Assembly (NCBI GenBank): GCA_023459355.1
Contig: JAEWUM010000043.1
Coordinates: forward strand, 1-30,714
Direction of reading: 5' to 3'
Length of the DNA stretch: 30,714 bases
Source of the DNA: Bacteroidota bacterium
Lineage (GTDB): Bacteria > Bacteroidota > Bacteroidia > Bacteroidales > Paludibacteraceae
Positions 14,654 to 22,108 of this stretch are shown one piece after another (within the stretch, counting starts at the first letter, position 1; each line of letters starts with the position of its first letter). The notes beneath the pieces were generated by a model. The model did not search any database. It saw nothing but the letters and a program-made list of their open reading frames with translations, and was not told the origin of the DNA. Position numbers and translations under genes: made by a program.

Positions 14654-14746
14654 AATTCAAAAATTAATTTTTAAACCATATAAACCATATAAGTTACATA
14701 TAAGTACTTTCCGTTTTCCGCTAACCAACTAATTGCTAATTAACTT

Positions 14747-16648
14747 ATGCTCAGCTACCTTCAAATAGAACACCTTACCAAGTCATTCGGTGATTTACTG
14801 TTGTTTCAGGATATTTCCTTCGGAATATCGGAAAAACAACGGGTTGCATTGATTGCTAAAAACGGTACGGGCAAAACTACTTTGTTGAATATCATTGCCG
14901 GTATTGAAGATTATGACTCAGGCACGATATCTTTCCGTCGGGATTTGCGGGTGAGTTATCTGGAGCAGACTCCTGATTTTCCCAAAGAGCTTTCGGTAAT
15001 TGATACTTGTTTACAATCGGATAACGAGGTGGTGAGAACGATTGCTGCGTATGAACATTGTATGCTTTCGGATAATCACGACCTGTTGCCTGAAATTATG
15101 AATCGCATGGATTTGCACAATGCCTGGGATTATGAAGCAAGAATTAAACAGGTGTTGGGCAAGTTGAAAATAACCAACTTCGAACAGAGAATCGGGGAAT
15201 TGTCGGGCGGACAGTTAAAAAGGGTAGCATTGGCAAACGTGCTGATTGGTGAGCCTGATTTGCTGATATTGGATGAACCTACCAACCATCTTGATCTGGA
15301 AATGGTGGATTGGCTCGAGGACTTCCTGAAACGTTCATCCATGGCCTTGCTGATGGTAACGCACGACCGCTACTTTCTCGATAGGGTGTGTACGGATATT
15401 CTCGAACTCGACCAGCAGCAATTGTTTCAATATAGCGGAAATTACAGTTATTATTTGGAGAAGCGACAGGACAGATTGGAGGCTTTTAACGCTGAAACCG
15501 AAAGGGCTAATAATCTCTACCGAAAGGAATTAGATTGGATGCGTCGTCAGCCTCAGGCACGAGCGACCAAAGCCAAATCACGCATCGACCGTTTTTATGA
15601 TATAGAAGATCGGGCTAAACAAAAGCTGAATCAGGACAAAGTACAATTAGATGTAAAAGCATCTTATTTAGGATCAAAAATCTTTGAAGCGAAGTATATT
15701 TCAAAATCTTATGGAGATTTCAAAATCTTAGATCAGTTTTACTATAACTTTGCCCGTTATGAGAAAATGGGCATTATCGGTAAAAATGGTACTGGAAAAA
15801 CAACCTTTCTGAAAATGTTGTTGGGTGAAGTCAAGCCGGATAGTGGTTCGTTTGATATTGGTGAAACCGTGGTTTTCGGGTATTACAGTCAGGACGGACT
15901 GGCATTTGATGAACAGATGAAAGTCATAGATGTGGTGCGCGATATTGCTGAAGAAGTGAATTTGGGGAACGGTAAAAAGATGTCGGCATCACAGTTTCTG
16001 CAGCATTTTCTGTTTGCACCGGAAACACAATATAATTATGTGTATAAACTCAGCGGGGGCGAGAAAAGACGGTTGCATTTATGCACTGTTCTGATGCGGA
16101 ATCCCAACTTTCTGGTGCTTGATGAGCCGACAAATGACCTTGATATTGTTACGCTTAATATCCTGGAGGAGTACCTGCAGTCGTTTAAAGGATGCGTAAT
16201 TGTGGTGAGTCACGACCGCTATTTCATGGATAAGGTTGTTGACCATTTGTTGGTTTTCAAAGGAAATGCAGAGATCAAGGATTTCCCGGGAAATTATACC
16301 GATTTTCGTGAATGGGAGCTTTTCAGCGGAGAGCGGAAAACGGAAAGCGATGGAAGGAGTGTGGAAAACGGAAAACGGAAACCGGAAAGTGTAGGACAGA
16401 ATGATGCCAAAGAAAACAAAAATAACGTGTCCGCAAAACGTAAATTAAGTTTTAAAGAGAAGCAAGAATTTGAGGCGCTGGAGCGTGAGATTCCTGAGTT
16501 GGAGGAAGAAAAAGCAAAAATTGAAGAAGCAATGTCTTCGGGAGCATTAAGTAATGATGAAATTGTTAAGGCTTCTGAACGATTCTCTGTTTTGTTGGAG
16601 TTGATTGATGAAAAAACCATGCGCTGGCTAGAACTAAGTGAAATTTGA
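14747..16648 (+). CDS. ABC-F family ATPase (Uup-like)
   Basis: The 633-residue protein has two ABC domains and no membrane part, as in ABC-F proteins that act on the ribosome. Domain 1: P-loop AKNGTGKTT (residues 37-45), signature LSGGQLKR, Walker B LLILDEPTNHLD. Domain 2: GKNGTGKTT, LSGGEKRR, Walker B FLVLDEPTNDLD. Between them is the linker with YRKELDWMRRQPQARATKAKSRI. In domain 1 the first P-loop Gly is Ala37. The C-terminus has a coiled coil (EFEALEREIPELEEEKAKIEEAM) as in Uup. Between domain 2 and the coil lies a low-complexity linker encoded by a 7-bp repeat array (16326-16388). Role in translation or ribosome protection is known for the family; the exact member is not settled. folK follows after 14 bp. 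Confidence 0.93.
   Translation: MLSYLQIEHLTKSFGDLLLFQDISFGISEKQRVALIAKNGTGKTTLLNIIAGIEDYDSGTISFRRDLRVSYLEQTPDFPKELSVIDTCLQSDNEVVRTIAAYEHCMLSDNHDLLPEIMNRMDLHNAWDYEARIKQVLGKLKITNFEQRIGELSGGQLKRVALANVLIGEPDLLILDEPTNHLDLEMVDWLEDFLKRSSMALLMVTHDRYFLDRVCTDILELDQQQLFQYSGNYSYYLEKRQDRLEAFNAETERANNLYRKELDWMRRQPQARATKAKSRIDRFYDIEDRAKQKLNQDKVQLDVKASYLGSKIFEAKYISKSYGDFKILDQFYYNFARYEKMGIIGKNGTGKTTFLKMLLGEVKPDSGSFDIGETVVFGYYSQDGLAFDEQMKVIDVVRDIAEEVNLGNGKKMSASQFLQHFLFAPETQYNYVYKLSGGEKRRLHLCTVLMRNPNFLVLDEPTNDLDIVTLNILEEYLQSFKGCVIVVSHDRYFMDKVVDHLLVFKGNAEIKDFPGNYTDFREWELFSGERKTESDGRSVENGKRKPESVGQNDAKENKNNVSAKRKLSFKEKQEFEALEREIPELEEEKAKIEEAMSSGALSNDEIVKASERFSVLLELIDEKTMRWLELSEI
16326..16388 (+). repeat. Heptamer repeat array inside the ABC-F frame
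   Basis: Nine consecutive 7-mers read GCGGAGA, GCGGAAA, ACGGAAA, GCGATGG, AAGGAGT, GTGGAAA, ACGGAAA, ACGGAAA, CCGGAAA. Three heptamers make 21 nt, so the peptide repeats every seven residues: GERKTES, DGRSVEN, GKRKPES. The array lies in the hydrophilic linker before the C-terminal coiled coil, where length change is tolerable. Confidence 0.85.
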
Positions 16649-16662
16649 AACTTGCGTGAATC

Positions 16663-17067
16663 ATGATGACCTATCTGGGATTAGGGAGCAATTTGGGGCA
16701 TAAAAATGCCAATATAGACAACGCAATTCGTAAAATTGAAGCGGTTGTGGGCGAGGTTATTCGACGTTCTGATTATTATGTCTCTGCTCCGTGGGGTTTT
16801 GAGTCGGAACATGATTTTGTTAATGTGGTGATTTGTGTTGAAACTGCTTTACAGCCGTTTGAACTACTGCGTCAACTCCAGAAGATAGAGAAAGAAATGG
16901 GTAGGGAACAAAAAACGGCTGGTGGTGTTTATACTGACCGGATTATTGATATTGATATTTTGTTATATGAGGATTTGGTATTAGATTCACCGGAATTGAA
17001 AGTCCCGCACCCTCTGATGAAGGAACGGGACTTTGTTATGAAACCCTTAAACGAAATCCTGGGCTGA
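16663..17067 (+). CDS. folK: 6-hydroxymethyl-7,8-dihydropterin pyrophosphokinase
   Basis: The 134-residue HPPK transfers pyrophosphate from ATP to hydroxymethyl-dihydropterin in folate synthesis. GLGSNLG at the N-terminus, YYVSAPWGFESEHDFVNVVI, the metal-binding DRIIDIDILLYED and PHPLMKERDFVMKPL are all family hallmarks. A second in-frame ATG follows the first directly. It lies 14 bp after the ABC-F gene, so it is likely in the same transcript, and converges with the DUF2007 gene. Confidence 0.95.
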   Translation: MMTYLGLGSNLGHKNANIDNAIRKIEAVVGEVIRRSDYYVSAPWGFESEHDFVNVVICVETALQPFELLRQLQKIEKEMGREQKTAGGVYTDRIIDIDILLYEDLVLDSPELKVPHPLMKERDFVMKPLNEILG

Positions 17068-17084
17068 TTTAGACTTTTTAAAGA

Positions 17085-17315
17085 TCATTCATCATATTGA
17101 TGATACTCTTTCAAAATTTCCCAGGCTTTATCAAAATCTTTTTCAAAAACCATCAGTGCAATGCCTTCATTGATCTCGTACAACATTGGCAAAATGTCAG
17201 CACTCGTTGAATTGTAAATGGAGCAGGATATTTTATTTTCAGAAAGTACCGACTGATCAAGCATCGCCTCTTCCATTCGTTCGTAATTCTTTAGCTTTAC
17301 AATTTTTTCTTCCAT
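17085..17315 (-). CDS. DUF2007-type putative signal-transducing protein
   Basis: This 76-residue protein has the small alpha/beta pattern of DUF2007: an N-terminal strand (EKIVKLKNYERMEEAMLDQSVL), a middle SCSIYNSTSADILPMLYEI and a final strand-helix IALMVFEKDFDKAWEILKEY. The function of this family is not known to me with confidence. It converges with folK (17-bp gap). TTACTTTG at 17355-17362 on the minus strand could be a weak -7 box. Confidence 0.7.
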   Translation of the reverse strand: MEEKIVKLKNYERMEEAMLDQSVLSENKISCSIYNSTSADILPMLYEINEGIALMVFEKDFDKAWEILKEYHQYDE

Positions 17316-17418
17316 AATACTTCAGATTTAGAGGTGAAACTTTCTATCGATTAAACAAAGTAAATGGTAAAAATGTTTGCAGCTTGTATGTTTATTTTCA
17401 GCACCCCGATATTTTTTT

Positions 17419-17427
17419 TACTTTTGC
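17419..17427 (+). promoter_or_regulatory. -7 box of the DUF5063 gene
   Basis: TACTTTTGC fits TAnnTTTGC exactly and lies 10 bp before the ATG at 17437. It falls inside the upstream extension of the reading frame (to 17377), which argues that the extension is not translated. Confidence 0.55.
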
Positions 17428-17436
17428 ATGTTTAAT

Positions 17437-18057
17437 ATGAAAACCATGGAAATAGAAAATCTTCCCGACCATATCGTTTACACGCCACCGGTAATTGAAT
17501 TTGTTACAGTAGCTGCCGAAACTTGTCTGTTTCTGGAACATGCAGTTGATTTGTCACGCGGAGAATTTATAGATAAGAGTGTAAAGATACTGGCATTGTT
17601 GTATTTGAAAACATCTTTGCTTGAAATACCTTCTCGGGTTTACAATGATGAAACCGAAAGGTTTGTTACGGAAGAAGATTATAACGATATCAAAGGACAA
17701 ATAGAAACTTTACTCGGGGAGCAGGACTCATACCTGGAGACTTTTCATCCGGATATGGCCATGAGCGATACGCCTGTTGCTGCTTTTGTTTCGGAAAATC
17801 TGGCGGATGTTTATCAGGAATTGAAAGATTTTGCAGCGAATTATCAGTTAGCGGATACTGATGTGATGAACGATGCTCTGGTTACCTGTCTTGAGGCTTT
17901 TGGTGAACATTGGGGGCAAAAAGCGCTGAATGCCCTGAAGGCTATACATAGCATCAAATATAGCGGGCAAATTGACGAAAATGAGGAGGATGCTGATGTG
18001 GCTTCCGGTAAGATTGATCGCAATAGTTTTGTTGATTTTTTGCGTGATGATGACTAA
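17437..18057 (+). CDS. DUF5063 family protein
   Basis: From the ATG at 17437 the product has 206 residues and starts MKTMEIENLPDHIVYTPPVIEFVTVAAETCLFLEHA, which looks like the Bacteroidota DUF5063 family: an all-helical acidic protein of unknown function. The frame is open to an ATG at 17377, but a perfect -7 box lies at 17419-17427. An ATG at 17446 is a further candidate if the leader must be longer. The C-terminus is acidic (DENEEDADVASG, FLRDDD). The exonuclease gene follows after 12 bp, suggesting an operon. Confidence 0.8.
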   Translation: MKTMEIENLPDHIVYTPPVIEFVTVAAETCLFLEHAVDLSRGEFIDKSVKILALLYLKTSLLEIPSRVYNDETERFVTEEDYNDIKGQIETLLGEQDSYLETFHPDMAMSDTPVAAFVSENLADVYQELKDFAANYQLADTDVMNDALVTCLEAFGEHWGQKALNALKAIHSIKYSGQIDENEEDADVASGKIDRNSFVDFLRDDD

Positions 18058-18069
18058 TAATGCATGTAA

Positions 18070-18693
18070 ATGATTAAGCCGAAAATAAGTAAAGAAGAAG
18101 TTAATGAATTACCCATCGTGATTTTCGAAGGTGAGGTAAAGGTAATCGATCATGATGATAAGGTGTCTGAGGCTATTCAGATGCTCCGTCAACACAACAT
18201 GGTTGGAATTGATACCGAAACCAAGCCTTCATTTAAGAAGGGACTGTTGCATAAGGTCTCGTTGTTGCAAATTTCCACAGAAGATATTTGTTTCTTGTTC
18301 AGGTTGAATAAGATTGTTTTCCCAAAAGAACTGGGTGATTTTCTGTCAGATAAGTCAGTTAAAAAGATTGGTTTAGCCCTTAAAGATGATTTCAATGGCT
18401 TAAATAAACATCTCCGGTTTAAGCCTGAGAACATAGTTGATTTGCAGTCGATTGTGAAAAGTTACGGCATTCTCGAACTGGGACTCCAAAAAATATTTGC
18501 CATAGTATTTAATCAGAAAATATCCAAAAGTCAGCGTCTGACAAACTGGGAGAGTCCGGAACTGACTGAGCAACAGCAGCGTTATGCCGCAACTGATGCC
18601 TGGGCTGCACTGATGATTTACAAGCAATTGATGAAAGAGAAAAAACTTACGAAAGCGGAGATTGAGCTATTAGCTAATAATGCGAATCAGTAA
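18070..18693 (+). CDS. DEDDy 3'-5' exonuclease domain protein (RNase D-like)
   Basis: The 207-residue protein is a single DnaQ-like/DEDDy exonuclease domain. Exo I is GIDTETKP (residues about 44-51, D and E), Exo II includes KKIGLALKDDFNGL with its Asp, and Exo III is YAATDAWAALMIYKQL with the Tyr and Asp of the DEDDy type. LTNWESPELTEQQQRYAATDAW is close to RNase D and WRN-exonuclease proteins. No HRDC domain is present, so it is shorter than RNase D. Substrate (RNA or DNA) cannot be told. It probably shares a transcript with the DUF5063 gene. Confidence 0.88.
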   Translation: MIKPKISKEEVNELPIVIFEGEVKVIDHDDKVSEAIQMLRQHNMVGIDTETKPSFKKGLLHKVSLLQISTEDICFLFRLNKIVFPKELGDFLSDKSVKKIGLALKDDFNGLNKHLRFKPENIVDLQSIVKSYGILELGLQKIFAIVFNQKISKSQRLTNWESPELTEQQQRYAATDAWAALMIYKQLMKEKKLTKAEIELLANNANQ

Positions 18694-18700
18694 TAGAAAA

Positions 18701-18914
18701 TTAGTTCCCTCACTTCCGTTCGGGATGACAATTTTCACTTTATTAGTATTACCCGTCGGCAAAAATCTGCAAAAACTATCTTATTTTTGCAGCGACGGGT
18801 GCTAAGGACTCTCGAACCGTTGCCGTAAAGAATCTAATTATAAATGGAAAGATAGTACGACGGTATTTAACCTAACTGAATCGTTGTCATCCCGAACGGA
18901 AGTGAGGGAACTAA
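18701..18914. repeat. 214-bp element with perfect 31-bp inverted termini
   Basis: The left end TTAGTTCCCTCACTTCC... (18701-18731) is the exact reverse complement of 18884-18914 over all 31 bases. The inner 152 bp are non-coding. The word 'tcatcccgaacggaagtgag' in the right arm is of a kind seen as dispersed intergenic repeats in many genomes, by my recollection. No flanking target-site duplication is evident, so a MITE origin is possible but not shown. Confidence 0.85.
18751..18800. repeat. Nested hairpin within the inverted-repeat element
   Basis: ACCCGTCG (18751-18758) pairs with CGACGGGT (18793-18800), and inside it CTGCAAAAA (18767-18775) pairs with TTTTTGCAG (18784-18792) around an 8-nt loop. 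The left side has an 8-nt bulge. It would be a stable fold in either strand's RNA. Confidence 0.75.
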
Positions 18915-19037
18915 GGCAACGCAGCGAAGGATCTAATTTTCAGCTCCTGATTCGAATTAATAATGAATAACTAATAGTGAATAGCAGAAAGCGAACATCT
19001 GACTGGAGATTGGCGACTGGCGACAAAATAAATTAAT

Positions 19038-20213
19038 ATGATCAAAATACATTTAAAACCCAAAAAAGAAGAAAGTCTTCGCCGGTTTCACCCCTGGGTG
19101 TTTTCCGGAGCCATTCAGTCCATTGAAGGTAAACCTGAAGAGGGAGACTTAGTTGCGGTATATGCAGCTGACAAAAGTTTTCTGGCAGTCGGTCACTATC
19201 AGATTGGCAGTATTGCTGTGCGGGTTTTATCTTTTACTGAAATAGCTATAGCGGAACAGTTCTGGCTTGATAAGGTAAATACTGCCTATCAATTGCGCGT
19301 GGCTGCCGGTTTGATTCATGCTGATAACAATACTTTTCGTCTGATACACGGGGAAGGTGACAACCTCCCGGGATTGATTGTGGATGTGTATGGTGATACC
19401 GCGGTGATGCAGGCCCATTCAGTGGGTATGCATCATGCCAGGAAAGTGCTTGCTGAAGCAATTGTGAAATCTGCGCCCGGTGTGCGAAACGTATATTATA
19501 AATCGGAAACTACCTTGCCATTCAAAGCGGCGCTTGAACCGGAAAATGGATTCCTGATTGGAAAGGATAATGCAGGTCATACTACACTGGAAAACGGATT
19601 GCAATTTCAGGTTGATTGGTTAAAAGGACAAAAAACCGGTTTCTTTATTGATCAGCGGGAAAACCGCGCGTTGCTTGAACAATATGCAAAAGGTAAAAGC
19701 GTGTTGAATATGTTTTGTTATACTGGGGGGTTTTCTGTTTACGCGATGCGGGGGGGGGCAAAGCTGGTGCATTCGGTGGATAGTTCAGCAAAAGCTATTG
19801 AGCTGACTGATCAAAATGTGGCATTAAATTTTCCCGGGGATAATCGCCATGCTTCTTTTGCAGAAGACGCTTTCCGATACCTGAATGCCAACAAAAACCA
19901 ATATGATTTAATTATCCTGGATCCGCCAGCATTTGCCAAACATCGGGATACCGTGAGAAACGCCCTGAAGGGTTACAAGCGACTCAATGCAAAAGGTATT
20001 GAACAGGTAAAACCGGGTGGTGTAATTTTTACATTCTCCTGTTCGCAGGTGATCAGTAAAGAGCAGTTCCGGTTGGCTGTGTTCAGCGCTGCAGCCGAAA
20101 CCGGCCGCAATGTCCGGATATTGCATCAGTTGACACAGCCTGCAGATCATCCGGTTAACATCTATCATCCGGAAGGAGAGTATTTGAAAGGACTGGTGCT
20201 GTATGTGGAATGA
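19038..20213 (+). CDS. rlmI: 23S rRNA (cytosine-C5) methyltransferase, RlmI family
   Basis: The 391-residue class I SAM-dependent methyltransferase has an N-terminal PUA domain (HPWVFSGAIQSIEGKPEEGDLV, residues about 18-40), a central EEHEE-type region and a C-terminal Rossmann domain: FFIDQRENR, LNMFCYTGGFSVYAMRGGAKLVHSVD, DLIILDPPAFAKH, and the catalytic cysteine segment FTFSCSQVIS. RlmI makes m5C at 23S rRNA position 1962 (E. coli numbering). A 9-G run (19750-19758) sits in the Rossmann domain. The 5' flank holds repeat-rich sequence rather than a plain promoter. Confidence 0.93.
   Translation: MIKIHLKPKKEESLRRFHPWVFSGAIQSIEGKPEEGDLVAVYAADKSFLAVGHYQIGSIAVRVLSFTEIAIAEQFWLDKVNTAYQLRVAAGLIHADNNTFRLIHGEGDNLPGLIVDVYGDTAVMQAHSVGMHHARKVLAEAIVKSAPGVRNVYYKSETTLPFKAALEPENGFLIGKDNAGHTTLENGLQFQVDWLKGQKTGFFIDQRENRALLEQYAKGKSVLNMFCYTGGFSVYAMRGGAKLVHSVDSSAKAIELTDQNVALNFPGDNRHASFAEDAFRYLNANKNQYDLIILDPPAFAKHRDTVRNALKGYKRLNAKGIEQVKPGGVIFTFSCSQVISKEQFRLAVFSAAAETGRNVRILHQLTQPADHPVNIYHPEGEYLKGLVLYVE
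19750..19758 (+). repeat. 9-base G homopolymer in rlmI
   Basis: Nine consecutive G encode the end of Arg and Gly-Gly in MRGGAK, shortly after a 6-G run (19725-19730). The frame is intact as given. Such runs are prone to slippage and to read errors. Confidence 0.95.
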
Positions 20214-20242
20214 ATAATTTAGTCTATTGAGAAGAAATCAAT

Positions 20243-20869
20243 TTGTTTTCTAATAATACGTTTATTGTGAGTGTGTTCAGTATTTATTCAGATCGGGAGA
20301 AAGAAGCGAAAGAATTGCAATTCATTCAGAATTCTTTTCTGGAATTTTATAGTGCACTGTGCTCCTATGCTTACCGTTATGTAGAAAATACTGCAAATGC
20401 TGAAGATATTGTCCAAGATGTTTTTTTGGATGTGTGGAAAAAGAGAAATGAAATTGATTTGTCGCTGCCTCTTAAACCGTTACTTTATAAACTGACAAAG
20501 AATAAGGCAATAGACTTTTTAAGAAGCGCTTATTACAAAGAAATAAATCTGGAAGACTATAATGAAGCAAACTCTCTTGAGGAATATGTTAGGAGTCTGA
20601 TTGTTAGTCAGGAAGATCAACTTCATATGGAAGAGCTCACACAAACAATTCAACAGTGTGTGGAAGAATTGCCCGAACAGTGCCAGAAAGTTTTTATTTT
20701 AAGCCGTGTAACGGGATTAAAGAATAAAGAAATTGCAGAACAATTGGATGTTTCAGTAAAGGCTGTTGAAAAACAGATTACAAAAGCTTTACATGAGATA
20801 CGTAAACACCTCAAAAGAAAAGGCCTGTTAGCCTTTTTCCTTCTTTTTAGTTTCATCTCCAACACTTGA
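20243..20869 (+). CDS. ECF RNA polymerase sigma factor (SusC/FecR-linked)
   Basis: The 208-residue protein has sigma region 2 (FYSALCSYAYRYVENTANAEDIVQDVFLDVWKKR, residues about 34-67) and region 4 (LPEQCQKVFILSRVTGLKNKEIAEQLDVSVKAVEKQITKALHEIRKHL, about 140-187), as in Bacteroidota ECF sigma factors that sit next to FecR genes. It directs polymerase to the uptake locus when freed by the anti-sigma factor. There is no ATG before region 2: the likely start is TTG at 20243, or GTG at 20267. The hydrophobic tail LLAFFLLFSFISN is typical of this subgroup. A terminator-like hairpin lies in its last codons. It precedes fecR by 70 bp. Confidence 0.9.
   Translation: MFSNNTFIVSVFSIYSDREKEAKELQFIQNSFLEFYSALCSYAYRYVENTANAEDIVQDVFLDVWKKRNEIDLSLPLKPLLYKLTKNKAIDFLRSAYYKEINLEDYNEANSLEEYVRSLIVSQEDQLHMEELTQTIQQCVEELPEQCQKVFILSRVTGLKNKEIAEQLDVSVKAVEKQITKALHEIRKHLKRKGLLAFFLLFSFISNT
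20818..20837 (+). terminator. Terminator-like hairpin inside the 3' end of the sigma gene
   Basis: AAAAGGC (20818-20824) pairs with GCCTTTT (20831-20837) across a 6-nt loop and is followed by TTCCTTCTTTTTAG. It ends 32 bp before the sigma stop codon, so the stem is coding. It could reduce read-through to fecR. Confidence 0.5.
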
Positions 20870-20906
20870 TTTCCCCCTTTTTGTATTTAATTTTTTAATA
20901 TGGAGG

Positions 20907-20933
20907 TAGGGTTTCCCTTATCTCAATCGTGTT
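20907..20933 (+). promoter_or_regulatory. Possible ECF-type promoter before fecR
   Basis: TAGGGTTT (20907-20914) and TCGTGTT (20927-20933), 12 bp apart, sit just before the fecR start. The arrangement resembles GGGT / CGTGTT-like elements I recall between ECF and anti-sigma genes in Bacteroidota. If real, transcription would begin at about the ATG at 20940, favouring translation from the ATG at 20961. Confidence 0.4.
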
Positions 20934-20939
20934 AGTTAT

Positions 20940-21944
20940 ATGCCAAATAATTATTTGAATATGAAAGATATTATTATTCGTTTTTTTGATCAGACTATCA
21001 GTTCTACAGAAAAGGAACAGTTGCATGATTGGTTAAAAGAGAGTGAGCAAAACAGGAAAGAGTTTCTTGAAATGCATGATATTTGGGCCTCATCAGCATT
21101 GATTAATAAGAAATTTGATGCAGAGAAGGCTATGGAGATGTTTATAGAAAACATGAAAAAACTTGATGATTCGCAAAGAAAACATAAAAAACTGAGAAGA
21201 ATAATACAACTTGCTTCAGGAGTTGCAGCTACAATAGCTTTGCTGTTTTATATAAATTATGCTGACCAGTTGCGTGATTCTGTCGAATCCCGTGATAATT
21301 ACACTCATGTTGTGAAAGCCCAGCAGTCGAAAGAAAGAGTTGTATTGCCAGATGGATCAGTTGTTTGGATTGACAAAGGATCGGTATTGTCCTATTCAGA
21401 TCAGGTTAATGAAACAATACGTCGGGTAAAGATAGAAGGTAAAGCCTTTTTTGATGTGGCAAAAGATAAAAACAGACCATTTATTGTTGACCTGGGAGAA
21501 GATAAAATTAAAGTATATGGAACATCATTTAATGTCAGGAATTTAATGAAAGAAAGTGATGTTGAGATTGTGCTTCTTACAGGTCGTGTAGGACTGGAAT
21601 TGTCTGGGATTCAAAAGAACATCATGTTAAAACCTAATGAAAGAGTTGTTTATTCTAAAGTAAGTAAAGACTCTCATGTCGAGACAGTCGATGCAAGCAA
21701 GTTCAATATCTGGACGCAAGATAAACTTACGTTTGATAATAACACCCTGTCAAATGTCATTCCCTGCCTGGAAATCTGGTATGATGTAACGATTGACTGT
21801 CCTGAAGACCTTGCGAATAATACACGTGTTAGCTTTACGATACTTAACGAGACAAAGGAGCAGATGCTCAAGGTTTTGGCGTTGGTAGCTCCGGTTGATT
21901 ATACGGTAAAAGACAATCACATTTTCATATACAGTAAAAAATAA
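20940..21944 (+). CDS. FecR-family anti-sigma factor
   Basis: The 334-residue inner-membrane protein has a cytosolic N-terminal sigma-binding region (residues about 1-82, with LHDWLKESEQNRKEFLEMHDIW), one membrane segment (IIQLASGVAATIALLFYINYA, about 86-106), a periplasmic FecR domain (VVLPDGSVVWIDKGSVLSYS, KIEGKAFFDVAKDKNRPFIV) and a C-terminal DUF4974 region ending in DYTVKDNHIFIYSKK. It holds the ECF sigma factor inactive until the SusC-like transducer signals substrate binding. The start may be the ATG at 20940 or at 20961 (MKDIIIRFFDQ). The transducer gene follows after 164 bp. Confidence 0.92.
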   Translation: MPNNYLNMKDIIIRFFDQTISSTEKEQLHDWLKESEQNRKEFLEMHDIWASSALINKKFDAEKAMEMFIENMKKLDDSQRKHKKLRRIIQLASGVAATIALLFYINYADQLRDSVESRDNYTHVVKAQQSKERVVLPDGSVVWIDKGSVLSYSDQVNETIRRVKIEGKAFFDVAKDKNRPFIVDLGEDKIKVYGTSFNVRNLMKESDVEIVLLTGRVGLELSGIQKNIMLKPNERVVYSKVSKDSHVETVDASKFNIWTQDKLTFDNNTLSNVIPCLEIWYDVTIDCPEDLANNTRVSFTILNETKEQMLKVLALVAPVDYTVKDNHIFIYSKK

Positions 21945-21998
21945 CCCGAAAATCTAAAATAAGATGGAAAATACAGGATAAAAAGAAATAAAAAATAA

Positions 21999-22028
21999 GA
22001 TGAGTGTATGCGCCAACACACACTCATC
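21999..22028 (+). repeat. Hairpin between fecR and the susC-like gene
   Basis: GATGAGTGT (21999-22007) pairs with ACACTCATC (22020-22028) over 9 bp around a 12-nt loop. No T-run follows, so it is more likely an mRNA-end stabiliser or processing site than a terminator. Confidence 0.5.
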
Positions 22029-22108
22029 CAGAGCCTTAAATTAACAAATCGTCGATCTCTCCAAAGATACATTGACTGTGTTATGTCAAATATAAAGCAT
22101 GCAAATAT

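Larger units (their letters stand above)
18694..19037. other. 344-bp gene-free stretch upstream of rlmI
   Basis: This stretch has no credible reading frame. It holds a 214-bp element with perfect 31-bp terminal inverted repeats (18701-18914), a nested hairpin (18751-18800) and, closer to rlmI, a 7-bp-rhythm text (about 18962-19025; for example actggag/attggcg/actggcg). A perfect -7 box TATTTTTGC (18782-18790) lies in the nested hairpin without a good -33 partner. A tRNA was looked for and not found. Confidence 0.7.

Noticed and set aside
18796..18835. tRNA-like text (ggttcgagagtcc on the minus strand) in the inverted-repeat element
   Set aside because: The T-arm stem does not pair and no anticodon or acceptor stem is present.
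22041..22060. ECF -10 element (AATCGTC) before the susC-like gene
   Set aside because: No matching -35 word to the one before fecR was found at the right distance, so it is too weak to list.
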